Positions 34,457 to 43,476 of a stretch of 64,000 nt of DNA are shown here, piece by piece. Source of the DNA: Gammaproteobacteria bacterium (GTDB taxonomy: Bacteria; Pseudomonadota; Gammaproteobacteria; Steroidobacterales; Steroidobacteraceae); the NCBI GenBank assembly GCA_021323735.1, contig JAJPKM010000018.1:62001-126000 (forward strand), read 5' to 3'. The first letter of the stretch is position 1. Each line of letters begins with the position of its first letter. The notes below the pieces were generated by a model. It ran no database searches, was not told where the DNA came from, and saw nothing but the letters and a program-made list of their open reading frames with translations. A program made the position numbers and the translations under genes.

Positions 34457-35451
34457 CGAGCCCCTGTCTGGGACGACGCTGCTGCAAGCGTGGTTGTTGC
34501 AGCACGCGTCCCAGATTCTGGTGACTGGGCCGTTCGCCGCATGCGGCCGAACATGATGCCGGTTTCCACCTCAACCGGGTTTCCTTCCGAGAGATATGGC
34601 TTGAACCGCCACTGTGACAGCGCATCGGAAATGCTCTTGGCCTGGTCGGCGAAGGCGCTCAGGAAGTGGATGTGTCGCACCTTGCCATCCTTGCCGACGA
34701 TGATCCGGACGGGGACCGGATTGAATCTGGGCTCGGCAAGGATCGGATCGACGCGCGTTATCAGGTTTTCCGCATTTGCGAAGTCCTTGATACACAGTGG
34801 AGCGTCGCCGCCGCCGTTTCCCCCGGTGATGCCGGCATTCGCGGGCAGCTTCATGGCGTCCATGCTCCTGACAACGTTGTCCCTGAGCTTGGCGTCATGG
34901 CTGGTGAACACGAACTGAATCGTGTGGCAGCGGACCTGTGTTGCAAGCACATGCCAATGCAATTTCGCCACCGGCGACATGTAGTCGAATCGTACGAATG
35001 AATGATTCGCGATTCGCACCTCCCTGGGAGCGCGTTCCACTTTGTATTCCCTGTCCAGGCGCTGGCTGGAGAAGTTGATCAATTCGAATGCAGTATTGGC
35101 CGGAACCAAGGTGAAGAACATATCCTGGGCAGCGATGAGCATATGCCCCGGATTTGCGCCTGCGGTGGATGCCGCGGGCTCGATCTGCGCCAGGACATAG
35201 TAGCCGCTTGGCGAGGGCGGCGGCCCGCCATCCCCTTCCGTCCATTCGCTGGAGGGGCTGTAACTGAGCCCAAAATACTGATTGTTGTAGTTGTGATCGA
35301 CGACCTTTCCGCCTTCCGGGAGCGGCGTGATCGAATCGCTTGAACTCGACCACGCGCCCTTCACGAGAAGGGGGCCGCCCTCAGCACAAGCGGCCCCTTG
35401 CCACAACGTGGCCAGTGCAAGGAGTCCTAGAACGGGATTGTGATTGCGCAC
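34453..35451 (-). CDS. Exported protein with C-terminal TonB-like domain
   Basis: 332 residues with a signal peptide ending around QGAACA. The middle is a domain of unknown type; the C-terminal part (RFNPVPVRIIVGKDGKVRHIHFLSAF … ISDALSQWRFKPYLSEGNPVEVETGIMFG) reads like a TonB C-terminal (energy-transducer) module, but there is no N-terminal transmembrane anchor typical of TonB. It is coupled by ATGA to an AraC-type gene, an unusual pairing. Function unknown. Confidence 0.65.
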   Translation of the reverse strand: MRNHNPVLGLLALATLWQGAACAEGGPLLVKGAWSSSSDSITPLPEGGKVVDHNYNNQYFGLSYSPSSEWTEGDGGPPPSPSGYYVLAQIEPAASTAGANPGHMLIAAQDMFFTLVPANTAFELINFSSQRLDREYKVERAPREVRIANHSFVRFDYMSPVAKLHWHVLATQVRCHTIQFVFTSHDAKLRDNVVRSMDAMKLPANAGITGGNGGGDAPLCIKDFANAENLITRVDPILAEPRFNPVPVRIIVGKDGKVRHIHFLSAFADQAKSISDALSQWRFKPYLSEGNPVEVETGIMFGRMRRTAQSPESGTRAATTTLAAASSQTGAR

Positions 35452-35492
35452 ATTACGTCCCTCGAGCCGGTCATCTCAAGGCAGGTAGATTC

Positions 35493-35524
35493 AAAAAGCG
35501 GGCGGGACATGGTTGTCCCGCCCG
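35493..35524 (-). terminator. Rho-independent terminator of the dihaem oxidoreductase gene
   Basis: An 11-bp perfect GC-rich stem (35499-35509 with 35514-35524, arms CGGGCGGGACA/TGTCCCGCCCG) with a TGGT loop. On the minus strand it is followed by TTTTT (35497-35493). It lies 26 bases after the stop of the dihaem gene (35550). Confidence 0.85.
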
Positions 35525-35549
35525 GAAGTCACCTCTGCAACTGAGCGAA

Positions 35550-37022
35550 TTACAGCGAACGCAGGAAATTCACCAAGTCCTGCTGTTGTTGGTTCGAAAG
35601 CAGGTTGAAGTTTTGCACCACCTGTGAGGCTTCCGAACCGCTGCTCTTGTGAGCCGCAATCGCGGCCAGCAGGTTGGTCGTGCGGCCATCATGTAGGAAG
35701 AAGATGCGCTGCCCGAGGCCCCACAACGGCGCGCTGCGGAACTGGTCACCGCCTGCCCCGCCTTGGGAGACGTTGTCGGCCAAGCGGGTCCCCATGTGAT
35801 GGAGTTCGATGTCCGAGAAGGCATTTACGGGAGCGTTCCCCAGCGACGCCGTGACGTTGGACGGCTGGGTGGAGTTGATCGTCGGCGTGTGGCAGCTCGA
35901 ACAGCCGATGCTGGTAAACAAGCTCTTCCCGTCGCTGATTGAACTGGCTCCGCCTGGCGTGGTGGTCGACGGCGTCGGCGGCGCCAGCAGGCGCATGAAC
36001 TCGGCGAACAGGTCGGTGTCCGGAGGTACTTGCGCATTCTGGGCCGACTGATCTGAATTGGCACCCACGACGAAGTTGGTCGCGTCTTCGGGATATCCGT
36101 TACCCGACAAGTTCAGGCAATTTGCCGGGAGGCCGCCAGCCTGCTCTTCTTCCGGAGTAGGCCGCTCCTGACCGAATAGTTCGTTGGTGATGCCCATCTC
36201 CACGTTGTAGGCCTCACCGGCAAAGATCAACAGCGACTTGTTCTGTGCCTTCCACCCAAAGCGGGTGATCGTGCCGTCATTGCCGTTGTGATTGAAGGAA
36301 CCGCTGATCCCAAAGTTGTTGCTCGCCTGAGCCCTATGGTTGGCCAGCAAGGTCGAATCGTCGATGTTCTCGACCAGTCCGGCACCAAAGACCGGCGTTG
36401 GAATACGGAAAATAATGTTTCCGTTCTCCTGGGCCTGGGCAAAGTTGGGCTGCTGTATGGAGCAGCTGCCGGCATCCGCGCGGCCAGTGACGGTAAACAG
36501 GTCTTCCACACCGCCGTTGGGCGCGCTGGTATTGGGCGTGCCGTCCGAGTTGGCGAAAAATGGAAAGCGGGCTTCGCGCGTGGGCCCATGCGCCGTAATG
36601 AACGTCGGAATCGTGTTGCTCGACGTAACGATGTTGTTGGCGATCACTTGGAATTGCGGATTGTTCGCCGGGCCGGTGCCGCCGATGGTCGGCTGAGAAT
36701 GGCATCCTGAACAGCTGTTGAAGTTAAAACGCGGGCCCAAACCATTGTTCGTACCACCCGAGACGACTTCTTCATCCATGAAGCGTCCCAGTCCGTTTTC
36801 GAAGAACTCCAGGGCACCTACGGGGTGGAGGTTCTGCGATACGGATGGCAGCGGCAACGGGCTCGTTGGCGTCGCTGCCGGTTGGCCGTTGATTGCTCCG
36901 GGACGAACTCCCGGATCGACGGCCCCGGAAGATGTAGGCGTCGGCGTCTGCGATAGGGCAATTGCGGGAAACACCAGAGCGGCCAAGATGACGCCGCGCA
37001 TACACAGTGCTGTGGTCTTCAT
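35550..37022 (-). CDS. Dihaem c-type oxidoreductase (DUF1111/cytochrome c peroxidase-like)
   Basis: 490 residues from ATG 37022, which has GGGGAG 9 bases upstream; a longer frame to 37142 is not supported. The signal peptide ends at FPAIALSQ. Two haem-c sites: CSGCH (104-108) and CSSCH (374-378), with long loops between, and a C-terminal LWGLGQRIFFLHDGRTTNLLAAIAAH block as in the di-haem oxidoreductase family, ending in LVNFLRSL. A periplasmic electron-transfer enzyme; substrate unknown. Terminated by the hairpin at 35493. Confidence 0.85.
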   Translation of the reverse strand: MKTTALCMRGVILAALVFPAIALSQTPTPTSSGAVDPGVRPGAINGQPAATPTSPLPLPSVSQNLHPVGALEFFENGLGRFMDEEVVSGGTNNGLGPRFNFNSCSGCHSQPTIGGTGPANNPQFQVIANNIVTSSNTIPTFITAHGPTREARFPFFANSDGTPNTSAPNGGVEDLFTVTGRADAGSCSIQQPNFAQAQENGNIIFRIPTPVFGAGLVENIDDSTLLANHRAQASNNFGISGSFNHNGNDGTITRFGWKAQNKSLLIFAGEAYNVEMGITNELFGQERPTPEEEQAGGLPANCLNLSGNGYPEDATNFVVGANSDQSAQNAQVPPDTDLFAEFMRLLAPPTPSTTTPGGASSISDGKSLFTSIGCSSCHTPTINSTQPSNVTASLGNAPVNAFSDIELHHMGTRLADNVSQGGAGGDQFRSAPLWGLGQRIFFLHDGRTTNLLAAIAAHKSSGSEASQVVQNFNLLSNQQQQDLVNFLRSL

Positions 37023-37453
37023 CGTTGTGATCTCCCCAAATTTGCGGAGGGCTGTATCCCGGCCGGCCGCACTGAATTTTTCGCGATCGAAATGCTTCAA
37101 ATAAGGCGTGGCATTTTTATATCCGCGCTGATTACTTCGCAAGGCGCAGGAGTTAGCTTAAAGAGTCTTTCATTAGCATTTCGTCGCCGCGGCACTTGGG
37201 TCAAAGACTCATCCCCCTTCGCCCACCGGTGCCCAGTTCGTTCCTGCCGCGGCCACTAACTTTGGATTCCCGTCTGCAAAAACCAGCGCGTGAATCTCAT
37301 CAAGTATCCGGCAGTACGCCCCGCGAATACACTGTCCGTGGATGGGGACATTGCGACGCCGCGCAACAATATTGGGGCCGATGTCTGACGGACGATTCTG
37401 ACTTTCGCGAAACGGGCCTCCGGCCGCGGATCTTTCCCTGTTACGCGTGGTTG

Positions 37454-37489
37454 TTATCCACAATGCCGGTGCATAACTCAGTGCATAAC
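37454..37489. promoter_or_regulatory. Cluster of DnaA-box-like sequences
   Basis: A perfect DnaA box TTATCCACA (37454-37462, plus strand) is followed by two direct copies of GTGCATAAC (37469-37477 and 37481-37489). On the minus strand each copy reads TTATGCAC, 8 of 9 to the consensus TTATNCACA. Three sites in 36 bases is more than expected by chance in such GC-rich DNA. No replication gene is adjacent. Confidence 0.5.
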
Positions 37490-37506
37490 CGGTTCGTTGT
37501 CATCAA

Positions 37507-37535
37507 AACGTAAGCGCGATTCAGGCGCTTATGTT
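37507..37535 (-). terminator. Probable terminator of the 65-residue repeat-protein gene
   Basis: Stem AACGTAAGCGC (37507-37517) with GCGCTTATGTT (37525-37535), including one G-T pair, around a 7-base loop. On the minus strand the stem is followed by a short T-run (37508-37505). It lies 12 bases after the stop of the small minus-strand gene, supporting that gene as real. Confidence 0.6.
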
Positions 37536-37546
37536 GAACTGACGAA

Positions 37547-37744
37547 TTATTGACCAGCGCCACTTCGCCGTCTTCCGGCCTTTTTCTTGAGTGGCGTCTT
37601 TTGGGCCGTCTTTTTCTTGGCTTTGCGCCGCATCCCCACCAGCGCATCGATAAGAGCGTCGACCGGCTCGTGCTTCTTGGCCTTACGCCGCATCCATACC
37701 AGGGCGTCGAGAAGATTGTCCACGGCTTCTTGTTTCTTCGCCAT
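37547..37744 (-). CDS. Small basic protein of two tandem 20-residue repeats and a Lys/Arg tail
   Basis: 65 residues. Residues 6-24 (EAVDNLLDALVWMRRKAKK) are repeated at 26-44 (EPVDALIDALVGMRRKAKK), each an amphipathic helix ending in RRKAKK, followed by a Lys/Arg-rich tail (KTPLKKKAGRRRSGAGQ). A GGAG lies 11 bases before the ATG and a hairpin terminator follows the stop. Strongly basic, so nucleic-acid binding is plausible but not shown. It lies downstream of the giant uvrA on the same strand. No family recognised. Confidence 0.6.
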   Translation of the reverse strand: MAKKQEAVDNLLDALVWMRRKAKKHEPVDALIDALVGMRRKAKKKTAQKTPLKKKAGRRRSGAGQ

Positions 37745-37824
37745 GCAGCATCATACTCCGTCGAGCGTGCGCCTTCGTGCCGCGCAGAGACTTTCTGCGC
37801 TTGGCCTGCTTATGTTTGACCCGC

Positions 37825-40800
37825 CTATGCCACGCCGCGTTCGAGCAGAAATTCGCCCAGGATACTCGCCGTGTGGCTTCTTCCGGGCTTGCGCACGATC
37901 GACTCCGGCGAGCCTTGCGCCACGATCCGGCCGCCGCCCGTGCCGCCCTCGGGTCCTAAGTCGATGATCCAATCCGCTTCCGCCATGATGTCGAGATTGT
38001 GTTCGATCACCACCAAGGTGTTGCCGGCATCGACCAGCCGGTGCAATACGCGCAGCAGCTTCTCCACATCCGCCATGTGCAGCCCCACGGTGGGCTCATC
38101 GAGCACATACAGCGTGTGCTGTCCTTCGCGGCGCGCGATGTCCTTTCCAAGCTCGTCGGTGCGCACTTTGGTAAGTTCCGTTACCAGCTTGATACGCTGG
38201 CTCTCGCCGCCCGACAAGGTCGGGCTGGGCTGGCCTAAGCTCAAGTATCCCAAGCCCACGTCCGCCAGCAGACTCAAGGGATGGTGGACGCTGCGCTGGG
38301 CGGCGAAGAACTCCAGAGCATCATCGACGCTCATGGCGAGGATCTCGCCGATATTCTTGCCCTTGAAGAGAATGCTCAAGGTGTCCGGATTGAATCGCCG
38401 CCCGCCGCAGACATCGCAGAGCACCTGCACGTCGGGCAGGAAACTCATTTCGATGCGTTGCATACCCTGGCCCTCGCAGGCATCGCAACGCCCGCCGACG
38501 GTGTTGAAGGAGAAGCGGCTGGCAGTGAAACCGCGGATTCTCGCCTCGGTGGCGTCGGCATACAACCGGCGGATCGCATCCCAGAATCCGATATAGGTGG
38601 CCGGACAGGAGCGCGGCGTCTTGCCGGTGGGTGTTTGATCGACCTCGAGAACCCGGCTGATCGATTGCCATCCGCCGATGCCATCGCAGCCCAGCAGTGG
38701 CGCATCGGCTCTGCGCCCTTTGCCGTGGGCGGGCCGCGACAACAGGCGCTTCAAGTTGCCCAGTAGCACGTCGCGCGCCAAGGAGGACTTGCCAGAACCG
38801 GAGACCCCGGTAATCACGCTCAAGCGCCCTTTGGGGATGCGCGCATCGATCTTGAGAAGATTGTGCAGCGTCGCACCGTGGATTTCGATCATCGGCGTAT
38901 CGCCATCGACGGATCGGCGCCGCGAGCGGGCGTGCTTCAGCGGCGCCGCCAGGCAGCGGCCCGTTACGGAATCGCCCCGCCGCGCAAGCTCCATGGCCGT
39001 GCCCTGTGCCACCAGAGACCCGCCGCGGGTGCCGGCGCCGGGTCCCAAATCGATCACGTGGTCCGCGCGCCGGATGGTGTCTTCATCGTGTTCCACCACC
39101 ACCAGTGTATTCCCCTTGGCTCGGAGCCTGTCCAAGGTATTCAACAGCGTGACATTGTCGCGAGGATGCAAGCCGATCGTCGGTTCGTCCAGTACATAGC
39201 ACACCCCCTGCAGATTCGAACCCAACTGGGCGGCCAAGCGAATGCGCTGCGCTTCGCCCCCGGACAGCGTGGGCGCCGCGCGATTCAGTTGCAGATACCC
39301 CAGCCCGACATCACACAAAAATGCGGTGCGAGCGGACAACTCCGCCAGCAAGTCGCGTGCAATGTCGCGCTCGCGGCCTGCCAACTTCAGCTTGGCAAGA
39401 TGCAAAGAAAAATCCTGCACGGGCAAATCGGCCAACGCGGCGATCGAGAGGCCGCGAAACAGCACATGCAGCGCCACCGGATTCAGGCGTTGGCCCGCGC
39501 ATGCGGTGCAGACTTCAGGCGGCGCCTCTGCATCCTCCCGCCACAGGGATTCCTCGCCGCTTTGCTCGGCGTCGAACTGCGGCAGCTGCAGCCCGGTTCC
39601 GAAACAGCTCTTGCACCATCCATGCTTCGAATTGAAAGAAAACAGACGCGGATCCAGTTCCGGAAAGCCGGTGCCGCAGTTCGGACAGGCGCGCTTGGTG
39701 GAAAATACGGCTGCATCGGATCGTGCGCCGGCGCCGGATTGCGCACCTGTGCCCAAGTGTGCGCCCGTGCCTGAGTGCACGTGCACCACGCCCTGGCCAT
39801 GGTGCAACGCCTCATTGAGCTTGTCGCGAAGATTGGTCTCCTCGGCGGCGCTCACTTTGAGCGTAGCGATGGGCAATTCGATGTCGTGCTCCGTGAAACG
39901 GTCTAGCCGCGGCCACTTCGCCGTCGGCAACAGACTGCCGTCCACCCGCAGATGCGCAAAGCCCTTGCCGCGAGCCCATTTCGCCAGTGCCGTGTACAAG
40001 CCCTTGCGCGCGACGATCAGCGGTGACAGCAGGGTGATGCTCTTGCCGCGATAGTCCTTGAGCAGCCGCGCGGCGATGGCCTGCGCCGATTGAGGCTCGA
40101 TGCGCGCATTGCAGGCCGGGCAATATTGCATGCCCAGCTTGACGTACAGCAGCCGCAGAAAATGGTAGATCTCCGTCAGTGTGGCAACAGTGCTCTTGTG
40201 GCCGCCGCGGCTGGTGCGCTGCTCGATCGCCACGGTGGGCGGAATGCCGAATATGGCGTCCACGTCGGGGCGGGACGCGGGCTGGACGAATTGCCGGGCA
40301 TAGGCGTTCAACGACTCGAGATAACGGCGTTGACCTTCGGCGAACAGGATATCGAAGGCCAAGGTGCTCTTGCCGCTGCCCGAAACACCGGTGATGACGG
40401 TGAATGCATTGAGGCCCAAGTTCACATCGACATTCTTGAGGTTGTGCTCCCGCGCGCCGTGAACCTCGATGTGGGTGGGCGGGCTTGCCGGCGCATCGCC
40501 ATACCGCATCACGGCGGAGTCCTGCACCGCCGGGCCTGCGAGGCCTTCCGCCAGAAGCGCGCGGCCGGTGTGCGACCCGGCGGAACGCATGAGTTGCGCC
40601 GGTGTCCCCGCACAGACCACCCGGCCTCCGGCTTCGCCGCCTTCCGGGCCCAAATCGATGATCCAGTCGGCCGCGGCGACCACGTCCAGATTATGCTCGA
40701 TGACCAGCAGAGAATGTCCGGCCTCTATCAGGCGCCTGAAGGCGCGCAATAATTTGGCGACGTCGTCGAAATGCAAACCGGTGGTCGGTTCGTCGAACAA

Positions 40801-43449
40801 GAACAGCGAACCGCGGCGGGTTTCGATGCCGGAAGCCGCCTTGCTCCCGGATACCGCTTTCGCGGCGGCCGCCTGCGCTGATTTTTGCGGCGACTTCAGC
40901 CGCACGGCAGAGTCCGCCAAGTGTCCGGCCAATTTCAGGCGTTGCGCCTCGCCGCCCGAGAGCGTCGGTACGGGTTGGCCGAGGCGCAGATAGTCGAGCC
41001 CCACCTCGGCCAACGGCGCGAGGCGCAGGCAGACCTCCGCATCTTGGGAGAAAAAAGCCAGCGCCTCGGACACGGTCAACTCGAGCACATCGGCAATGCT
41101 CCTCGGTGGAAAACCGCCGCGCGACAACCGGACCTCGAGCACCTCCGAGCGGTAACGTCGGCCATCGCAATCCGGGCAACGCAGATACACGTCGGACAGA
41201 AATTGCATCTCGACGTGCTCGAAGCCGTTGCCGCCGCACCCCGGGCAGCGGCCATTGCCGGCATTGAAGCTGAATGTGCCCGCGGTGTACTTGCGTTCAC
41301 GCGCCTCGGGCAAGCGCGCGAACAAGTCGCGGATGGCATCGAAGGCGCCGACGTAGCTGGCGGGATTGGAGCGTGTGGTGCGGCCGATTCGGCTCTGATC
41401 GACCATGACCACCGCATCGATGAGTTCGGCGCCGCTCAGGGTGCGGTGCGCGCCGGGATTCTCCGTGGGCTTGCCTTTGGCGCGCAACAGCGCCGGAAAC
41501 AGCACGTCATGGACCAGCGTGGACTTGCCCGAGCCGCTCACTCCCGTGACGCAAACCAGGCACCCGAGCGGGATTTGGACATCGATGTCCTTCAGGTTGT
41601 GTTCGCGGACTCCCTCGAGGAACAGTTTGCCGGCCGCAGCATCTTTGCCCGCCGCGGCGGTGCTCCCCGCGTCTGCGCCAGGCCGTACCTCGACGCGTTT
41701 GCGGCGAAACAGATAATCGGCCGTGAGGGAGTGCTTTGCCGTCGACAAGTCGCGCAAGGGCCCATAGAACACAATGTCACCGCCGCGATCCCCGGGGCCG
41801 GGGCCGATGTCCAGTATTCGATCCGCGGCCTGTATGACCTTTGGGTCGTGTTCGACCACCACCAGGGTGTTGCCGGCGTCGCGCAATCGGTGCATGACGC
41901 CGACGATGCGCTCGACGTCACGAGGATGCAGGCCTATCGAGGGTTCGTCGAGAACGAACAGGGTGTTGACCAGCGAGGTGCCGAGTGCGGTGGTGAGGTT
42001 GATACGCTGAACTTCGCCGCCCGACAGCGTGCGCGATTGCCGGTCGAGATTCAGGTAGCCCAGGCCCACGTCGGTCAGGTACTTGAGGCGCGCGCGTATT
42101 TCCTCGAGCAGCAGGGCCGCTGCGTCATCGAGCAGCGCCGGCAGTCGAAGAGCCGCGAAAAACTCGCGGGCGGCGTCGATCGGCAGCAGCATCAGCTCGC
42201 GGATGTTCATTCCCGGATCGCCGACTCGCCACAGCAAGGCCTCGGGTTTCAAGCGCGCGCCGCGGCATGCGCTGCACTCGGTGTAGGAGCGGTAGCGCGA
42301 CAGCAGCACGCGAATATGCATCTTGTACGCTTTGGTCTCGAGCCACGCGAAGAAACGCCGCACGCCGTACCACACGTTCTTGGTCCATTCGCCTTCGCCC
42401 TCGATGACCCATGCGCGCTGCGCCTCGGTCAGATCGCGCCACGGCGTGTCCACCGGTACATCTCGCTTGCGCGCGAACTTCATCAGGTCCGCTTGACACT
42501 CCTCGTAGGACTCGGTCTGCCAGGGCTTGATGGCGCCTTGGCGAAGGCTCAGCGAGGTATCGGGTATGACCAAGCCATAGTCGACGCCGATGCTGCGGCC
42601 GAAGCCGCGGCAGGTGTCGCAGGCGCCTATCGGGGAATTGAAGCTGAAGGTGCTGGGACTCGGGTCCTTGTAGCTGATCTCACAGTCCGGACAGTGCAAT
42701 CCCGAGGAGAAGCGCCAGGGTGACGCCGCTTGGCCGGAAGCGTCGTCGCCCACCGGATAGATGTCGATGCGGCCCTGACCCACCTTGAGGGCTGCTTCGA
42801 TCGCGTCGCCGGCGCGGGACGCTTCCACCTTGGACCGGCGAAACCGGTCTTGAATCACGTGAAGCGTATGGCCGCGCTTCTCATGGACTCGTGTGTAGCC
42901 CTGGCCTGCCAGCAACCCCCTGATCTCGGCTTCGGTGAAATTCTCGGGGATGGGTACCGGAAAGGTCAGCAGCACTTGCGGATCGCCGTGCTCGCGCGCG
43001 AGCCTCGCCAAATGTTCTTGGATGCTGGCCGGCGTGTCGCGCCGCACCGCGCGGCCGCAGCCTCGGCAGTGCAAGATCGCAGCGCGGGCGAACAGCACTT
43101 TCAGGTGATCGTTCAGTTCCGTCATGGTACCGACGGTGGAGCGCGACGTCCGCACAGGGTTGGTCTGATCGATGGCGATCGACGGCGGAATGCCCTCGAT
43201 GCGGTCGACCTGCGGCTTGTCCATGCGATCCAAGAACTGCCGCGCATAGGGCGAGAACGTCTCGACGTAGCGGCGCTGACCTTCGGCGTACAGGGTATCG
43301 AACACCAGCGAGGATTTGCCGGAACCACTGACGCCCGTTACCACCACCAGCTCGTTCAGCGGCAGGTCAAGGTTCAGATTTTTGAGGTTGTGCTGGCGGG
43401 CGCCGCGGATACGGATGGCATCCGAGCGGGGAGGATCGAAGGGTGGCAT
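37825..43449 (-). CDS. uvrA: Tandem (double-length) UvrA excinuclease subunit
   Basis: 1874 residues, about twice normal UvrA, with two complete UvrA modules. There are four Walker A sites (GVSGSGKS at about 39, 634, 1020 and 1547), four signatures (LSGGEVQR about 473, LSGGEAQR about 827 and 1394, LSGGESQR about 1744) and four Walker B/D-loop sets (LDEPSIGLHPRD, FDEPTTGLHFDD, LDEPTIGLHPRD, LDEPTVGLHMAD). Each module has its CxxC zinc-finger pairs, for example CPGCGG…CPDC and CDACEG…CDVC. UvrA recognises bulky DNA lesions and loads UvrB. Such fused forms are known in some Proteobacteria; whether this is the only UvrA cannot be told. It follows a PilZ gene by 27 bases. Confidence 0.93.
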   Translation of the reverse strand: MPPFDPPRSDAIRIRGARQHNLKNLNLDLPLNELVVVTGVSGSGKSSLVFDTLYAEGQRRYVETFSPYARQFLDRMDKPQVDRIEGIPPSIAIDQTNPVRTSRSTVGTMTELNDHLKVLFARAAILHCRGCGRAVRRDTPASIQEHLARLAREHGDPQVLLTFPVPIPENFTEAEIRGLLAGQGYTRVHEKRGHTLHVIQDRFRRSKVEASRAGDAIEAALKVGQGRIDIYPVGDDASGQAASPWRFSSGLHCPDCEISYKDPSPSTFSFNSPIGACDTCRGFGRSIGVDYGLVIPDTSLSLRQGAIKPWQTESYEECQADLMKFARKRDVPVDTPWRDLTEAQRAWVIEGEGEWTKNVWYGVRRFFAWLETKAYKMHIRVLLSRYRSYTECSACRGARLKPEALLWRVGDPGMNIRELMLLPIDAAREFFAALRLPALLDDAAALLLEEIRARLKYLTDVGLGYLNLDRQSRTLSGGEVQRINLTTALGTSLVNTLFVLDEPSIGLHPRDVERIVGVMHRLRDAGNTLVVVEHDPKVIQAADRILDIGPGPGDRGGDIVFYGPLRDLSTAKHSLTADYLFRRKRVEVRPGADAGSTAAAGKDAAAGKLFLEGVREHNLKDIDVQIPLGCLVCVTGVSGSGKSTLVHDVLFPALLRAKGKPTENPGAHRTLSGAELIDAVVMVDQSRIGRTTRSNPASYVGAFDAIRDLFARLPEARERKYTAGTFSFNAGNGRCPGCGGNGFEHVEMQFLSDVYLRCPDCDGRRYRSEVLEVRLSRGGFPPRSIADVLELTVSEALAFFSQDAEVCLRLAPLAEVGLDYLRLGQPVPTLSGGEAQRLKLAGHLADSAVRLKSPQKSAQAAAAKAVSGSKAASGIETRRGSLFLFDEPTTGLHFDDVAKLLRAFRRLIEAGHSLLVIEHNLDVVAAADWIIDLGPEGGEAGGRVVCAGTPAQLMRSAGSHTGRALLAEGLAGPAVQDSAVMRYGDAPASPPTHIEVHGAREHNLKNVDVNLGLNAFTVITGVSGSGKSTLAFDILFAEGQRRYLESLNAYARQFVQPASRPDVDAIFGIPPTVAIEQRTSRGGHKSTVATLTEIYHFLRLLYVKLGMQYCPACNARIEPQSAQAIAARLLKDYRGKSITLLSPLIVARKGLYTALAKWARGKGFAHLRVDGSLLPTAKWPRLDRFTEHDIELPIATLKVSAAEETNLRDKLNEALHHGQGVVHVHSGTGAHLGTGAQSGAGARSDAAVFSTKRACPNCGTGFPELDPRLFSFNSKHGWCKSCFGTGLQLPQFDAEQSGEESLWREDAEAPPEVCTACAGQRLNPVALHVLFRGLSIAALADLPVQDFSLHLAKLKLAGRERDIARDLLAELSARTAFLCDVGLGYLQLNRAAPTLSGGEAQRIRLAAQLGSNLQGVCYVLDEPTIGLHPRDNVTLLNTLDRLRAKGNTLVVVEHDEDTIRRADHVIDLGPGAGTRGGSLVAQGTAMELARRGDSVTGRCLAAPLKHARSRRRSVDGDTPMIEIHGATLHNLLKIDARIPKGRLSVITGVSGSGKSSLARDVLLGNLKRLLSRPAHGKGRRADAPLLGCDGIGGWQSISRVLEVDQTPTGKTPRSCPATYIGFWDAIRRLYADATEARIRGFTASRFSFNTVGGRCDACEGQGMQRIEMSFLPDVQVLCDVCGGRRFNPDTLSILFKGKNIGEILAMSVDDALEFFAAQRSVHHPLSLLADVGLGYLSLGQPSPTLSGGESQRIKLVTELTKVRTDELGKDIARREGQHTLYVLDEPTVGLHMADVEKLLRVLHRLVDAGNTLVVIEHNLDIMAEADWIIDLGPEGGTGGGRIVAQGSPESIVRKPGRSHTASILGEFLLERGVA

Positions 43450-43476
43450 CCCCTCAGTTTACAGGATGCGTCAAGC

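Larger units (their letters stand above)
37023..37546. other. 524-base intergenic region with DnaA-box-like sites
   Basis: Non-coding by all visible signs: frames here are short, lack ribosome-binding sites and have no family resemblance. It holds the leader of the dihaem gene (towards 37022), three DnaA-box-like sequences at 37454-37489 and, at 37507-37535, the terminator of the small gene on the minus strand. A long central part (about 37150-37440) shows nothing recognisable. Confidence 0.6.

Noticed and set aside
37196-37513. 105-residue plus-strand frame in the intergenic region before the small repeat protein
   Set aside because: No ribosome-binding site, composition unlike the neighbours and overlaps the DnaA-like boxes and a terminator.
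40885-42723. 612-residue plus-strand frame antisense to uvrA
   Set aside because: It lies wholly inside the conserved UvrA gene in the opposite strand, has no family motif, and long antisense frames are expected at this GC content.
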